From: Neocallimastix lanati (nom. inval.)
Taxonomy: Eukaryota; Neocallimastigomycota; Neocallimastigomycetes; Neocallimastigales; Neocallimastigaceae
Direction of reading: 5' to 3'
Length of the DNA: 64,000 nt
Assembly (NCBI GenBank): GCA_016946835.1
Contig: JACVTC010000015.1
Location: 312,501 to 376,500 of the forward strand
Each line of letters begins with the position of its first letter. Positions within the stretch are counted from its first letter, which is position 1. Positions 27,028 through 40,859 of the stretch are shown here, in pieces. The notes under the pieces are model-generated. The model was given only the letters and a program-made list of their open reading frames with translations, ran no database searches and had not been told where the DNA came from. The translations under genes and the position numbers were made by a program.

Positions 27028-29221
27028 TTTTGAATACTTAAAAGTTTTCGCTTAATAAAAATAAAAATATTATTTCCAGTTATTAAAAATGTATTTGCTT
27101 TTTTGTCTGTTTGATTTCTTTATTTTTTTTTCCAAAAAAGAAAAGATGATAAATCAATAATATTCAATATAATAAATATTATATTTAATATTGAGAAAAA
27201 TAAAATAAAAAGAAAAAAAAAAAATAAAAATTTAGTTATTGTTTATTATTTATAAGATTTTTTGTGATATCATAATATAATAATAATAATAATAATAAAT
27301 TCACACTTTTCTGAAATGTAAATAAAAAAAAAATATATAATAATAATAAATAAATAAATATTTAAATTTTGGTTATTTTATTTATTTTATTTTAATTTCA
27401 ATAAAAATTTTTATTCTTTCTTATTTTTTTGATTTAACTTTTTATTATACCTTTTGTTTCTTTTAAACTTTGATACGATAATTATTTTATTTCTTATTTA
27501 ATATTACTACTTAAAAAATAAAATAAATCTTTTTTCTAAAATCTTAATCTCTAAATCAAAATAATACAAAAAAATTTTTCAAAGTAAAGAAAGCTTTCTT
27601 CTCCCTTTAAAATATATATATATAAAAAAAATAAATAAATAAATAAATAAATATTAAAATAATATTAAAATAATATTAAAATAATTAAATAATTAAATAA
27701 TAAAATAATAAAATAATAAAATATATATTTATTTATTAGATATATATATTTTAATATTTATTTTAATATTTATTATTATTATTATATAATCTTATTAAAT
27801 AAGATTTTTCTTTTTTCTATTTTTCTTTTTTTTTTTTCAATATTAAATCTATATATTTAGATATTATTACATTTATATATTTATATATTTTATATATTTA
27901 ATTATATATATTTTTTTATCAATAATTATATATATTTAATTATATATAATTGTTAAGGATTAATATATTTTAATTATAAAAAAAAAAATAATAAATCTAA
28001 TTAATTAATTTGGCAAGTTATATGAATGCTTTATATATTTACAATATATTCAAACTATATGAAATGTATAGATCATATATTAATGATACATTCTACAATA
28101 TATTATTTGTTAATCGATTATTTCTAAAAAAGAAAATAAAAATAAAAATAATAAAAAAAAAAAAGACATTAAAATATTATTAAATTTAATTTATTAACAA
28201 AATATTGAATTTTTATTACATTACGTAATTAATTTGTAATATATTACATGGAAATGTATATATAAAAATGGTTAAAAATGGTTATATACCAAAAATGGAA
28301 ATTCATTTTGATTTTTAAAAAAAAAAAATAAATAAAAAAAATAAAAAAAATAAAATTAAATATAAATTAATAAAGTATACATAAAAAAATAATTAAAAGT
28401 TGATATAAGTTGGTGTGGTTTCTGAGTCCTTTCTTTCTGTAGTATAATATATTATTGTATTTAAAGATTTATACTGAATTACTATTAATTGGAAACTTGA
28501 AGTTAGTAAACTAAACTTCTAAAATACTTTTTTTATTTTCAAAATGTTGCTTGTTAAAATTTAGTTCAAATAAAAAATTTTATAAATTATTAAAAAGAGT
28601 GGTGAAAATAAAATCTAAGGAAATTAATTCTTAAAATACCATATTTAGAAAGTAATAACTGCAAGATATGGAGTGAATCAGCCTCCTATATGAATGAAAA
28701 TATAAATAAATATTACATAGATTCACACAGATAACAAATGTTATGCTACATAGAAAATTACATATATATATGTACAATTTTCAGTTATACTGCAGGTTAA
28801 TACATGGAGAAAATGTATAACAAGTGTTGATGTTAGAAAAAAAAAAAAAAATAGTAAATATAATATTAAAAACTAATAATTTAGAGTTTTTATTATTAAA
28901 TATACGAACACACAAAATGTAAGTATACCCTATCCTCTGATGAAGATTTATTCCAATGAAAATTTGTCCATTTAAGGAACTCTTCCGAATTCTTCTTCAT
29001 CAAGTATTTTCGACATTAACGCTCTTGATAATTCTTTAGTTGAATGGCTTTGAATTAATGGTCATCGTTGACAGATGACAATAGATATTGCTGAATTGAA
29101 AAAAATACCTATTATTAAGAAATGGGATTTCTAGTAAATTATCATATTGGAGTTATTATTTTCAAATTTTCTCATTCATTATTATTATTGTTGTTATTAC
29201 GTTTTACAGTTTTCCACCAAG

Positions 29222-29264
<43 letters not shown>

Positions 29265-29848
29265 ATAATTTGAAACATTTCCTTTTTAATATATTATTTC
29301 TAAATAAGTAATTAACCTAAAATTATTATTTTTGTTATTTTAATAGCACAAACTTTGCTTGTTTCATTTATTATTTTGATATTATTATTAAAATTTTATG
29401 AATCGCCAAAGTAAAGTTTGATTTTATTTATTTTATGAATGACGAAATTAGTATTTATAATTGCTTATAATAATAATACTCAATTCATTAAAAATATAAT
29501 AATAATTGAAAATTTAATTTAATGTTTTATAGGAAACATAAATTTTATTAAAACAAATTTTAAAATAAAAGCATTTATTATTTATTTATTATTATTTGTT
29601 TTCTTCATCTCTTTTTTAAGTTGTTATTTATAATATATCTATTTCATTTTATAATACATCTTTTTTATTTTCAATATATTCATTTATTACATTTTTTTTT
29701 TTAAATTGCTCATTCTTATCTCATAATATTCATTATTATTTTTAGGTATTTTTTTTTTTCTTTTTTTTTTTTTTTTATTTTAAAATATTTTATAGTAGAA
29801 GCGTTAATAATACTAATAAATTTTATAAAAAAAAATTATTAAAAATTT
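27028..29848. other. Intergenic DNA, no supported gene
   Basis: Mostly AT-rich low complexity. An island at about 28920-29110 (TTCCAATGAAAATTTGTCCA, TCTTCTTCATCAAGTATTTT) resembles other degenerate islands in complexity but has no open frame. A long poly-A tract lies at 29222-29261. Confidence 0.5.
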
Positions 29849-30253
29849 TTATTTTGGATATTGAAAATGTACACCAGGAATTTTTTTTCCATTTCTTGTT
29901 GGGTGGTAATGTGGGAATTTATCTTTTGTATTTGATGGATGACACTCGACACCATTGGCATTTGCATAATGCCTTGCGGCCTCTTCTGCTTTTTTTTTCG
30001 AAGGCAACATTATAAAATGTAATTTAAATTTACCACTTGGTCCAACGGCATTACAACAACATTCTTTCTGTTTTTTCATACTTTCAGCGGTAACTGCAAT
30101 GTCTTTTACTTTTTCACCTGCTTTGGCAATAAAATATACACCTGCAATTAATACAACACCAGCAGCAATAACCGTGCCTCCACTAACTGAGCCTATAGCG
30201 AAACCAGCTGCAGATAAGGCTTCAGCAATTTCAAAAGGTATTGCTTGACTCAT
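29849..30253 (-). CDS. Small protein with a bacterial polymorphic-toxin-like C-terminal domain (134 aa)
   Basis: A single-exon frame runs from ATG at 30251-30253 to TAA at 29849-29851. Residues ~14-45 are Gly/Ala/Val-rich and hydrophobic, probably membrane-inserting or a signal-anchor; residues ~46-70 are charged with a CCC cluster. From about residue 75, a Lys/Ala-rich helix (KKKAEEAARHYA) leads to a His/Pro-rich end with PHYHPTRNGKKIPGVHF. From memory, short domains with a helix, HP, then PH.H....G..IP..H are common at the C-termini of bacterial secreted polymorphic toxins. That assignment is inference; no numbered family is claimed and no activity is shown. Codon choice is less AT-skewed than the flanks and there is no intron, which fits gene acquisition from rumen bacteria. 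Alternatively it is a fungal orphan that only resembles them. No immunity-like neighbour is present. Confidence 0.6.
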   Translation of the reverse strand: MSQAIPFEIAEALSAAGFAIGSVSGGTVIAAGVVLIAGVYFIAKAGEKVKDIAVTAESMKKQKECCCNAVGPSGKFKLHFIMLPSKKKAEEAARHYANANGVECHPSNTKDKFPHYHPTRNGKKIPGVHFQYPK

Positions 30254-31635
30254 TTTTCTTCGGGAATTATATCAAGTTTTATTTAAAAAAATTTTAAGTC
30301 TTTATATTAAATAAATGTTAAAATTATATTTTAATAAAATTAAAATTAAAAAAAAATAAAAAAATAAAAAAAAAAAAAAAAAAAAGGTTACTGTTTAAAT
30401 ATTGATTTAAATATTGACTTTTAATTAAAATAGATAGATATAATTTGGACAAAGTAATGAAAAAAAAAATTATATATAGTTTTATTATACATAAATAGAA
30501 TATTTATTTAGAATAATAAAAATTTAATATAGAAAAAAATTTTGGAAGTAATAAAAATTAGTAAAAATATTAAAATTTAAATAATATAAGCCTTTTTTTT
30601 TTTTGTTTTTTTTTTTTGTTAAGTAAACTTAAAAAAGTATTAAAGTAAAAGAAATAAGGATTTATATTAAAAAAAAAAAAAAAATAAATAAATAAATAAA
30701 TAAATTAAAGATATATATGATTTATATTATATTATTTGTTACTTTAAGTTTTTCAATAAAAAGTGATTTAAAAATATAACACTTTACATATACTATTTTA
30801 ATAATTAAATGGAATTTCATATTAAAAGTTACATATATATATATCACCCTTTGTCTATACCTTTAAAATTCATTATCAATATATTTTCATTTAATAATTT
30901 AAAAATAAAATAAAATAAAATAAAATAAAATTCATATATTATTTTTTAGAAATAAATAAATTTTTAGAATTGGTGTTCATTTTAAAAAATATATCATTAG
31001 AATTTTCAAAATATAGTTAAATTTAGTAATTAAAATTAATTAATATTTTTTTTATCACATTTTTATAAATTTAAACCTGGTTTTAAATTCAAATTATTAT
31101 AAAATTATTACGTCTAAATAACAAAATTCTAATGACATAAAAATTAAATCCTACTTCTTTTTTTTTTTTTTTTTTTTCTTTAGAATTTTTATATATATTT
31201 TTGTTTGTCAAAAAGTTATCAATAATAATAATATATATGTTTAGTTATTTTTAATTAAACATAAAATAAAAATTATTATTATTATTATGTATTATGTATT
31301 ATTATGTATGTTGTATATCTATAATTAAGAAATAAATTTTAATAAATAATCAATAAATGAATAAATATTTATAAAAATAAAATTAATAAAAATAAAATAA
31401 TAAAAAAAATTTTTTTTTTCCTATTAATTCATTTTCATTATTAATATCATCATTTCTATTACTATTGCATATATTAGTAATTGCTTAATTTCTATGATCA
31501 ATAAAATTTGAATGAAAATTATGAATATTATCTCTTTTTTTTTCTTTTTTTTTTCAAATAAATAGAATAATAATTAAGGTTTTTTTTTTTTTTTTTATCA
31601 AATGTTAAAGTATAAATAGAGTAGAATTACACAAT
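30254..31635. other. AT-rich intergenic DNA, nothing recognised
   Basis: Only AT-rich low-complexity sequence with A/T homopolymers is visible. Confidence 0.6.
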
Positions 31636-32450
31636 AATTATTAATTATCTTGATATTACCATCCTACAATGGTTGGATTCCAGAGAATCTAATAGTATTT
31701 TTTTTTCTTTCAGTATGTACTGTTGGGAAAAATTTGGAAGGTTGGAAGGATTTCCAATCTTATACGTTAACTAGGGATAATACTTCGATTATTCGGTATG
31801 GTCCAAATCTGAAATTTTTTTTTTTTTTGTTTTTTAAATTTGAAATGATCCTAATTTTCTTGATTTTATTTTTTCTTGTTAAATAAGAGAACGACCTAAC
31901 CATATTTTTGTTATTTTTTTTAAAGTCTGGTGGTTTGTGGCCATGGCTATCTGCATATATTTTTCTAAGTTGCTATGGATTGTTTTAAGTCTTTTTTTTT
32001 TTTCAAAGATCTTTCATAACTTCATTTAAAATTTTTTTTTTAAAAAATATTCTTCAGTTTTAGGTATTTTTTATTTTGTTTTATTTTGTTGAGAATTGCA
32101 GGTGAGAACCTGCAAGTCATAATTTAGATTATAAGGAGAATATTTTGTGGAGTCTTGAGCAGGGTTATTATTTTGTAACTTAACTCAGCAAAGATCAACA
32201 AATTCAGACCAATCTGTGCCTTTATATAGTTAGGAGAAACATCTTAAAATATTATTCAATACCAGGCTGGCCGTTAAACTGATGGTGGTGGAAAAGAAGA
32301 AGATAAACTTTAGGTTGACGTTGCAGACATGCACGGAGAACCCAGCCAACTGATTTGAATGTGCTGGAGCCAGTAGTGACGGGCTATCGTTATCTAGAAT
32401 TTGTCAAATAAGGAAAGATCTCAATTCATTTTTTTTTTCTTTTTTTTTTT
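31636..32450 (+). pseudogene. Degenerate coding or element relic
   Basis: An island of higher complexity. A plus-strand frame at 31650-31886 contains GWIPENLIV and VGKNLEGWKDFQSYTLTRD and is then lost in poly-T. Downstream, 32090-32420 reads as non-repetitive text (for example GGCTGGCCGTTAAACTGATG and CAGACATGCACGGAGAACCC), but all frames are broken by stops. No family could be assigned. It may be another dead mobile element; it shares no long stretch with the 2.3-kb and 22.7-kb copies that I could see. Confidence 0.4.
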
Positions 32451-32540
32451 GAAATCACCTTGAACCAATTTCAATAAAACACTCCAAAACAACAATATTT
32501 AATATTTATTTTTTTTTAAAAAAATTAAAATTTTTTTAAT

Positions 32541-32575
<35 letters not shown>

Positions 32576-32656
32576 GAGGGAAGTGAAAAAAGAATAATTA
32601 AGACATCAATATGAATCAACAATATTTGAAATTTTATTAAATTATTAATTTAAAAC

Positions 32657-32688
<32 letters not shown>

Positions 32689-33902
32689 TGAAAAGTACTC
32701 TAACTAACCGAACTTAACTTAATAAAAAATAATTTATTATTTAACAAAAAAAGGTAATTTATTTTTTATCAAAACAAAAATTCATTTAATATTATTATGT
32801 AAAAAAAAAAAAAATAGTACAAAATTTGTCTTTTATGTTCTTTGTAAAAGGTCTTTTGCACTATACTATATAATAATCTATATAAATACATTAATTGATA
32901 TTATATAATTAAATAAACATTAAATACTAATAATTTTATAAAACTATTATTTCATCAATTATATTTCCTAAAGTGTTAAAGATTAAATAAAATATAGAGA
33001 GATAATCACTATTTCATATATTGGTTTTACTATATAGAATATTACTATATTGGATGGATTGACCTAGTAACATTCTAAAATTTATTACTTTATTAAATGA
33101 AATACGACCTTTAAATTTGACATAAATATATATTGACAATATTACTCCATAATAACCCAATTTATATTACTAATCAAAGCCGATTATGTTGTATAATAAT
33201 ATTTATTGTTTTATATATATATATTTAATCAATTTTCTTTATTTTATTATCAAATTTTTTATTAAAAATAAAAAATAAAATTGAAATAAAAAAAAATTAT
33301 ATAATATATAAAATATAATCTATGAAAATATAAATTATACAAAGTAATATATTAATTTTCTATAAGATTTATTTAATTTTTATTTATAAAAAATGAGGAA
33401 AAAAAATAGAATAAAAAAAAAAATTTATCATCAAAATCAATTAATATTTATTATGAAGAGATAACTGATAAAAACATAAATAATAATAATAAAAATAATA
33501 AAAATAATCTATTTTAATGATGATTGAACTACTAATAAAATAAATAAAGTAATAAAAAAAAAATTAAAATTAAAATTCATTTCAATGTATTATATAATTT
33601 AATTTTTTATGTTTTATTTTTACAAAAAAGAAAAAAAAAATTTTTTAATTTTTTTCTATGTTCTCTATTTTATTTTGTTTATTGTTTACTGTTTATTGTT
33701 TATTGTTTATTGTTTATATTATGACTAAGGAGTTTTTTTTTTTTTTTCTTTGATTTTTTTTTATTTTTATTTTGTGATTATATCCTACCAAAAAAGAAAA
33801 TTTTTTTTTCTTTATTATGGAATTTATGGAATTTAAAAAATTAAAATGATGGCGAATCCTTTTTTTTTCTTCTTTTTTTTTTTTTAGTTATTATTTTTAT
33901 TA
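32451..33902. other. AT-rich intergenic DNA downstream of DRC3
   Basis: No gene is visible; long poly-T tracts (about 32538-32574, 32665-32688) and AT-rich sequence only. Confidence 0.55.
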
Positions 33903-34518
33903 TTAAAGTATATTATCCTCTGCTTGTTCAATTTCATAGTATAATCTTTCTATATAAGTTAAAATTTCTATAACTCTCTTTCTATTTCTTTGAGTTTCTT
34001 CATTATGGGTTCTTTGAATTTCATCTTCTAACTCCTTATTACAACCACTTGATAATCCATCTTCCTATTTTATCATTATTATTATTATTGTTATTATTAT
34101 ATAAAAATAATGATTTTAAAAAATATTTATATATATATTTATATATATTAATTATAAAATTTAAAGTTTTGAAGTGAAAAGAAAAAAAAAAATTTTAATA
34201 TATTTAATATATATCTATAATTTATAATTTATATATATTTTTTATTTACTTGTTGATCAAATTTTAATAGATGGAAATCATGAGTAGCATTTAATGAATT
34301 TAATATAATTTCCTTATCACTAAGAAGCTAAATTTTAATAAAAATATATAATAATAGAAAAAAATGGATAATATTATTATAATAGATTAGTTTATGTTTT
34401 ATAATCAAAATAAAAAAAAAAAAAATAAAAAAAAAATAAAAAAAAATAAAAAAAAAATAAAATTATATAGTATTTTAAGTTTATATTATGTTTATATTAT
34501 TAAATAAAACCAAGAATA

Positions 34519-34567
<49 letters not shown>

Positions 34568-34640
34568 GGAATTGATAATTTAAATTAAAATAAAAGAATA
34601 TAATAATGATGAAAATAATGAAAAGAAATTATTAAAAAAA

Positions 34641-34680
<40 letters not shown>

Positions 34681-34999
34681 TATTAATATATATGTAAAAT
34701 AAAATTTTACCTCTCTTAAATCTTCATTTTCTATAGAATCCATATCCGTTTTATGAATACGATCATAAGAACTCATAATACATTCTGTATATCTTTCAAA
34801 GTAATTATTCTCAATTTCTCTAATACGAGCCATAGTATATAATTCAAAAAAAAAAAAAAAGATTCTCCATTAAGGTTAATAATAATTATGATGTTTATAA
34901 AAGTAATAATATAAATTTAGAAAAAGAAATAAAAATAATAATAAATAAAATTTATATGGAACAAAAATAAAAACAAAACAATAATATAAATTATTTTTT

Positions 35000-35062
<63 letters not shown>

Positions 35063-36112
35063 TGTTATAAAAAAAAAGGATATTTTGTTTGTCCACATTC
35101 CAACATAGAATTAAAGAGTTCCTGTAAATTCTTTTCATATTCTCTTAATATTTCCTTTTTTTTTTATTGCGAATATTTAAAAATATAAATTTATTAGTAT
35201 AAAAAAATTATTATTATTTTTTATGGCAGATATATAAAAAATACAATTTTATTATTATAAAAAAATTTTTTTGATTTTGATTCTGATTTTGATTTTGATT
35301 TTTATGATTTTGATTTTTTATTTTTTATTTTTTATTTTTTTTATATTTAATTTTTACCTCAAATTGCTCAACGATGGTCATTTCCAAGGCCATTAACTGA
35401 TTAGCCGTTTCATCAACATCAAATTTCATGGCCTTCACCGCCTCATCAATTTCCTTAACATCTCTCATATTAGCGACGGATCTAATAAACTAATTTTTTT
35501 TTTTATTTTATTTTGAAAATGTAATTTATATATATATATATATAATAGTGATAATAATAATAATAATAATGTAATTAGTTCCATAATAATAATATTAATA
35601 GAAAAGAAAAAAGAAAAAGGAAAAAAAACAATTTATGATTAAAAAAAATTTAATCAATCTAAACTAATTACTATTTATTATTACTATTAATACCATAATT
35701 TATTCCTTTCTCGATATATATATATATATATTCTTATTTTTTAAAAAATTTTATCAATCTAAACTAATTACTTATTATTTACTATTCTTACTATAATTTA
35801 TTCCTTTCTCGATATATATATATATTATTTTTATTTTTATTTTTATTTCTGAAAAAAATCTTGTTATAATTACCACTTTTTTCCGGTGTTCTAGATCGTT
35901 GACGAGTTTGATGCCCTTACTATCTGTTTCAGCCTTAGCATCCTCGATGGCCTTCGTGATCAATTCCTTTTCTTCTTGAACCTCTGCGTGTTTTTTAAGG
36001 ATGAAATCCTTCATTTCAATAATAATAATATCAAATTTTGCTCTATAAGTGTTTTTTTGAAAGAAAAAAAAAAAAAAAAAAAAAGAAAGAAAGAAAGAAA
36101 GGAAATCAAAAA

Positions 36113-36147
<35 letters not shown>

Positions 36148-36678
36148 ACATTTTTTTTATATTATTATTAAGAGTTAAAGGTATTATAACATCAATAGTA
36201 ATATTATAAAAATAATAATAATAATTTATTCATATATATATCTATATTATTGGAATAGTATTGTATTAATTATTAATATAATATAATATATTATATTATA
36301 TTATAATATAAAAAAATAAAAAGGATATTCTTCATTTAAATCTTGTATTTTTTCCGGGGCCAAAATATTTAATTTATGGAAATCGGGGTCTTGTTCAAAC
36401 ATATCATTAAACAACATATCAATATTTTTAATATGAGCTTCCTAATTAAATATTAATGAAAATAAAATATATAAAAAAAAATAAATATAAAATATTAAAT
36501 GTTTTAATATATTTTATTATATTCTATTATAGAAATATATAAAAACAGATAGAATATAAAAAAAAATAATATATCAATAAAATTTTTTAAAAAAGAAAAA
36601 AAGATGAATAAAAAAATTCTGAATATTTATGATTTAAAATTAAAAGTCAGTATATGTATCTATCTATTTAATATAGAA

Positions 36679-36709
<31 letters not shown>

Positions 36710-37884
36710 GAACATTTTTCATTCTAGTAATTATTATAATGAATTTTTTTTTTTTTTTTTTTTTTTTTTTCACATTTTATATTTTTGCATGTGTAACAAA
36801 TATTTTAATTAATAAAATAGGAATCAATTTAATTTAATTTTTTTTTTCTTTTTTTTTTTTTTTTTTTTTAATGTAGTTTGAATTTAAAAAAAGAGGTCGA
36901 GACTAATAAAAATAAATAATGAAAAGCTCTTTTTTTTATTTATTTTTAGTATTACTATTATTTTTTATTTTTTTTATATATATAATCATAGTTATAAGAA
37001 ATTCTGATGAATTGCTGTTACTGGATTAAATTCATTTATATTTATTATTATTGTTTTAAATATCAAAATAGTATTAATTTATTATTGAAGTAACTTTTTT
37101 TTTTTTTTTATTTTTAATTTTTTTAAAGCATAAATATTATATAATTTTTTTTTATTTTATTTTTACTTTTATTTCATTTTATTCATCTATTTTATTTATT
37201 TTGTTTTATTGGTATGTTTCTATTTTTATCTAGTTTTTTTTTTTTTTAATATTCATACTTTCTTATTTTTTAAAATAATCTTAATATATATTGAATGATT
37301 TTATAATTTTTTTTTTAAAACTTTTTATTATGAATTCATATATTTATAATTAATGATAATGATAAAAAATAACAATGAAAAAAATAGTTTTAGACTATTA
37401 GATTTTATTTTCTAATGATATATTTTTGAATATTAAAACTAAGTATTATTATTTTTTGTTTTCTTTCCCCATAAAAAATATTTTAATTGAATAATATAAT
37501 AATATTTTAAATTTTTTTTTTTTTTTTTTTAATTTTTTAATTTCATTAAAAATATTTTATTAAAATTTATTTATTCTCCGTATGTATTGTTTTAATAAAA
37601 TTAATTGATAATATATATATATAAAGAAATAAAAAAAAAAAATATGTATATATATATATAATAAAAAAAAAATATTTATATATGTATTTATTTATTTATT
37701 TTACTTCAAATAATTGTTCTAATTTTTTTCTCTGTTCCTGTTTTTCTTTTTTACTTTTCATTATTTTTTCCTCTTCCTCCAAGGCAATTAAATCATCCAA
37801 ATAAAGAGCTCTACTTTTTTCTACCTTTTTTTTTTTCCATTTCAAAAAAAAAAATTTTAGGGTAACATCAATATATATAACAAA

Positions 37885-37944
<60 letters not shown>

Positions 37945-38677
37945 TATAATTTATATTTAAATAGGAAAAATAAAAAAAAATTAAAATAAAATTTATTAAT
38001 TAATAAAAGAATTTCCATATTTGTATATAATTAATATTTATATTATAATTTTATCATTAAGTAATTAAATTATAATTAAATAATAACGAAGAATAAAATA
38101 TATATATATATATAGTTAAAAATTTACTTCTTCTTGATTAATTAATCGGTAATCCAAATATTTTAAATTTTTGAGATTAGCTAATATGTAACTTTTATAA
38201 TTCTTATCATTACATATCTTATTTCCTGCTGTATTTAGAACACTTAAGTGTTCAAATCTTGTAAGGTATAATATCTTTTCATTAAATATATATATATAAA
38301 TATATATGTTTTTTTTTTTTTTTGTTTTTTTATGTATTTCATTTATCATCATAAATATTAATAGTATATAATAAAATGTATATAGGTAAAAGAAATAAAT
38401 AATATTATTAAATAATAAGAAGTAAAATATATAAGTATTAAATCTAATTATATAAATATATTTATAATATTATATTTTAAAATCTTTATATATATATATA
38501 ATTTACATTTTCTAAACTATCGAGGTTATTATTTCCTATGGAAAAGACGGTTAACTTTGTTAACTCATCCATATTTTCAATTTTTGATATTCTATTATTG
38601 AATAAGGATAAATCGGTTAAATTAACCAATTCATTAAGTCCTTCAATGACCGTAATATTATTAAATGATAAATCTAT

Positions 38678-38709
<32 letters not shown>

Positions 38710-39517
38710 AATAAGATATATTAAATATTCAGATATTTTTTTGTTATATATATGTATATGTATATGTATATATATATTTAGAAATTATTAGTATTTTTTT
38801 TTTCATTTATTATTATTTTTATCTTTGGATTATTTTATAATATATTGTTAATGTTATATATAAAAGAATAAATAAAATAAAGCTATAATAAATAATTTAA
38901 CAAAAAAAAAAAAAATTACCAAGCCATGTTAAATTAACTAAGAAATTAATATTTTCTATTTTTTCAATAATATTATTATCCAGTTGAAGTTTTGTTAAGT
39001 TCTTTAATGACCATAAATTATTAATTTTTAAAATATCTTTTTTTTTTTTTTTTTTTTTTTTTTGAGAAAAAAATAAATTTATGTATGCATATAATATATA
39101 TATCGGTTATCAATTATCATAAATGAATATGGAAATTTTATATACATATATATATATATATAAGAAATATTATTATTATTATTAAGAAATATTATTATTA
39201 ATATTATTGTCATTAAAAAATAATATATATTATATAAATTATATATAAGTTGTTTGACTTTTTTTCTTTCTCTCTCTTTTTTTTTTTAAATTTTTTTTTT
39301 TTTATATTGTATTATTCATTTTTTTTTTATAGGTAATTTTTTATTTCTTTTTACTTTTATAATCTAATCGTATGGATGACACTTCTTCTGGGTCGATTCC
39401 TTCTTTTCTTGCTATTTCAGCAATGGAGGGGTCTATCTGTTCATTGATGGCGGTGTTAATTAATTCCTCACTAATTACCACAGGATCGACCGAAGCATAA
39501 CTGACAAATGTTATCAT
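33903..39517 (-). CDS. DRC3: Dynein regulatory complex subunit 3 (DRC3/LRRC48; 522 aa, 12 exons, two AT-AC introns)
   Basis: Exons on the minus strand, 5' to 3': 39355-39517, 38920-39036, 38507-38673, 38128-38274, 37705-37824, 36329-36441, 35874-36048, 35358-35489, 35084-35154, 34711-34834, 34250-34327, 33903-34064. The spliced 1569 nt give 522 aa, the usual length of the family. Order: N-terminal segment with [16 protein letters not shown] (~residues 49-64); about five leucine-rich repeats to residue ~198 ([44 protein letters not shown]) with an LRR cap ending LKYLDYRLI; then coiled coil to a C-terminal NRKRVIEIL block. Each of these has a close counterpart in vertebrate LRRC48. DRC3 is part of the nexin link that regulates axonemal dyneins. 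Nine introns are GT-AG; introns 6 and 9 fit only as ATATCC-AC (see separate entries). Confidence 0.92.
34835..35083 (-). other. U12-type AT-AC intron 9 of DRC3
   Basis: On the minus strand the exon ends GGACAAACAAA and the intron begins ATATCCTTTTT, again an exact U12 AT-AC donor; it ends GAATTATATAC before TATGGCTCG. Splicing gives [15 protein letters not shown], and the residue count from YEKN to MA matches the vertebrate protein as remembered. The one GT alternative (T|GTGGAC with the AG at GGAG) creates an in-frame TAA. A CCTTAAT lies ~34 nt and a TTTTTTGAA ~10 nt before the acceptor; which, if either, is the branch site is unclear. Phase 2, 249 nt. Confidence 0.82.
36049..36328 (-). other. 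U12-type AT-AC intron 6 of DRC3
   Basis: Read on the minus strand, the exon ends ...AATGAAGA and the intron begins ATATCCTTTTT, an exact match to the U12 AT-AC donor ATATCCTT; it ends CAAAAAAACAC before TTATAGAGC. Joining gives [14 protein letters not shown], which lines up without gap with the vertebrate Y-K-x-K-F-x-I-I block. No GT occurs where a major-class donor would be needed. The branch region (TTTCTTTCAAA just upstream of the acceptor) is only a weak match to TTCCTTAAY. Intron phase 2, 280 nt. Confidence 0.82.
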
Positions 39518-39881
39518 TTTTTTTTTTTATTTTATTTAATTTTTATTTTTTACTTTTTTTTATTTTTTTTTTTTTTATTTTTATTTTAATTAATCGATAT
39601 ATTCTTGTAAAATTCTAGTAAAATTGATATGTATAAAATATTATTATATATATATATTTTTAAAATGATTTTATATAATATTGTGTCTTTTTTTTTTATT
39701 TTTTTTTTATTATTATTCTTATTAATTTACTTTCTTAATTATTATTATTATGGTTTACTTTCCATTTAAAATAAAATAAAAAATTATAATTATAATTATA
39801 ATAGTTTATTGAAGGAATAATATATTTAATAATAATTTAGTATTATTTTCAATTAATATTAAGATTTAAATATTTTTTTGA

Positions 39882-39952
<71 letters not shown>

Positions 39953-40797
39953 AAGTTATTTAATAATTTATGTTGATTATATCCTGAATAATATTAAAAC
40001 AATAATATTAATTCATAATATATTTTATATATAAAGCGATTTATCTATTCTATTTTTTTTTTTTATTATTTTAAAAAATCGGAGTTCATTTTATTTATAA
40101 AATAAGAAATTATAAAAAAATTTTCAAAAAAAAAAAATTAATTACGTGACTTTCATAGATTAATGTAAATTCTTATTTAATTTTAATGTAAATTATGTAT
40201 ATATTTTTCATTTTTATTTAAATAAATAATAAATTAAAATTATTACTTTTTATGTCATTTTCCATTACTAAATATTAAAACTATTAAAATTTTTTGATTT
40301 TTTGACTAATTACAAGCAAAATATACTAATTATATAAAGCAATTATATGAAATTATATAAAATAACACATATATATATATATATTTTATGTATATGCTGA
40401 CTTTTTATGAGTCTTTTTTTTATTTTTAGTCATTTTGTTTTTTATTAAAAGGATAAAAAAAAAAAAAGTATAAATTTAACTCTTAATGAATTTTGAAATA
40501 TTACATACTGTTAAAAAAATAAGTAAAGTTTTGATTAAACTTTTATTTTTTCATGCACAATATTAATCATCAATGTTTATACATATATAATTAAATAATT
40601 ATTAATTAAGAACTACTATTTTTATTCGATTCTATTTTACTTATAAAAATATATATTAATGATTAAAAATTAAATTTTTTTTAAAAAAAAAATAATAATA
40701 AAAACGGTTAGCATATAAATTGACTTGTTATAAAAAAGTTCAAATATTATATTATAAGTAGTTTTTATTTATGATAGCATTTGAACTTTTTTATGTT

Positions 40798-40859
<62 letters not shown>

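Noticed and set aside
32150-32300. Possible reverse-transcriptase-like text (AKINKFRPICAF) in the 31.6-32.4 kb relic
   Set aside because: A short resemblance in one frame, broken by stops on both sides; no YXDD or neighbouring motifs seen.
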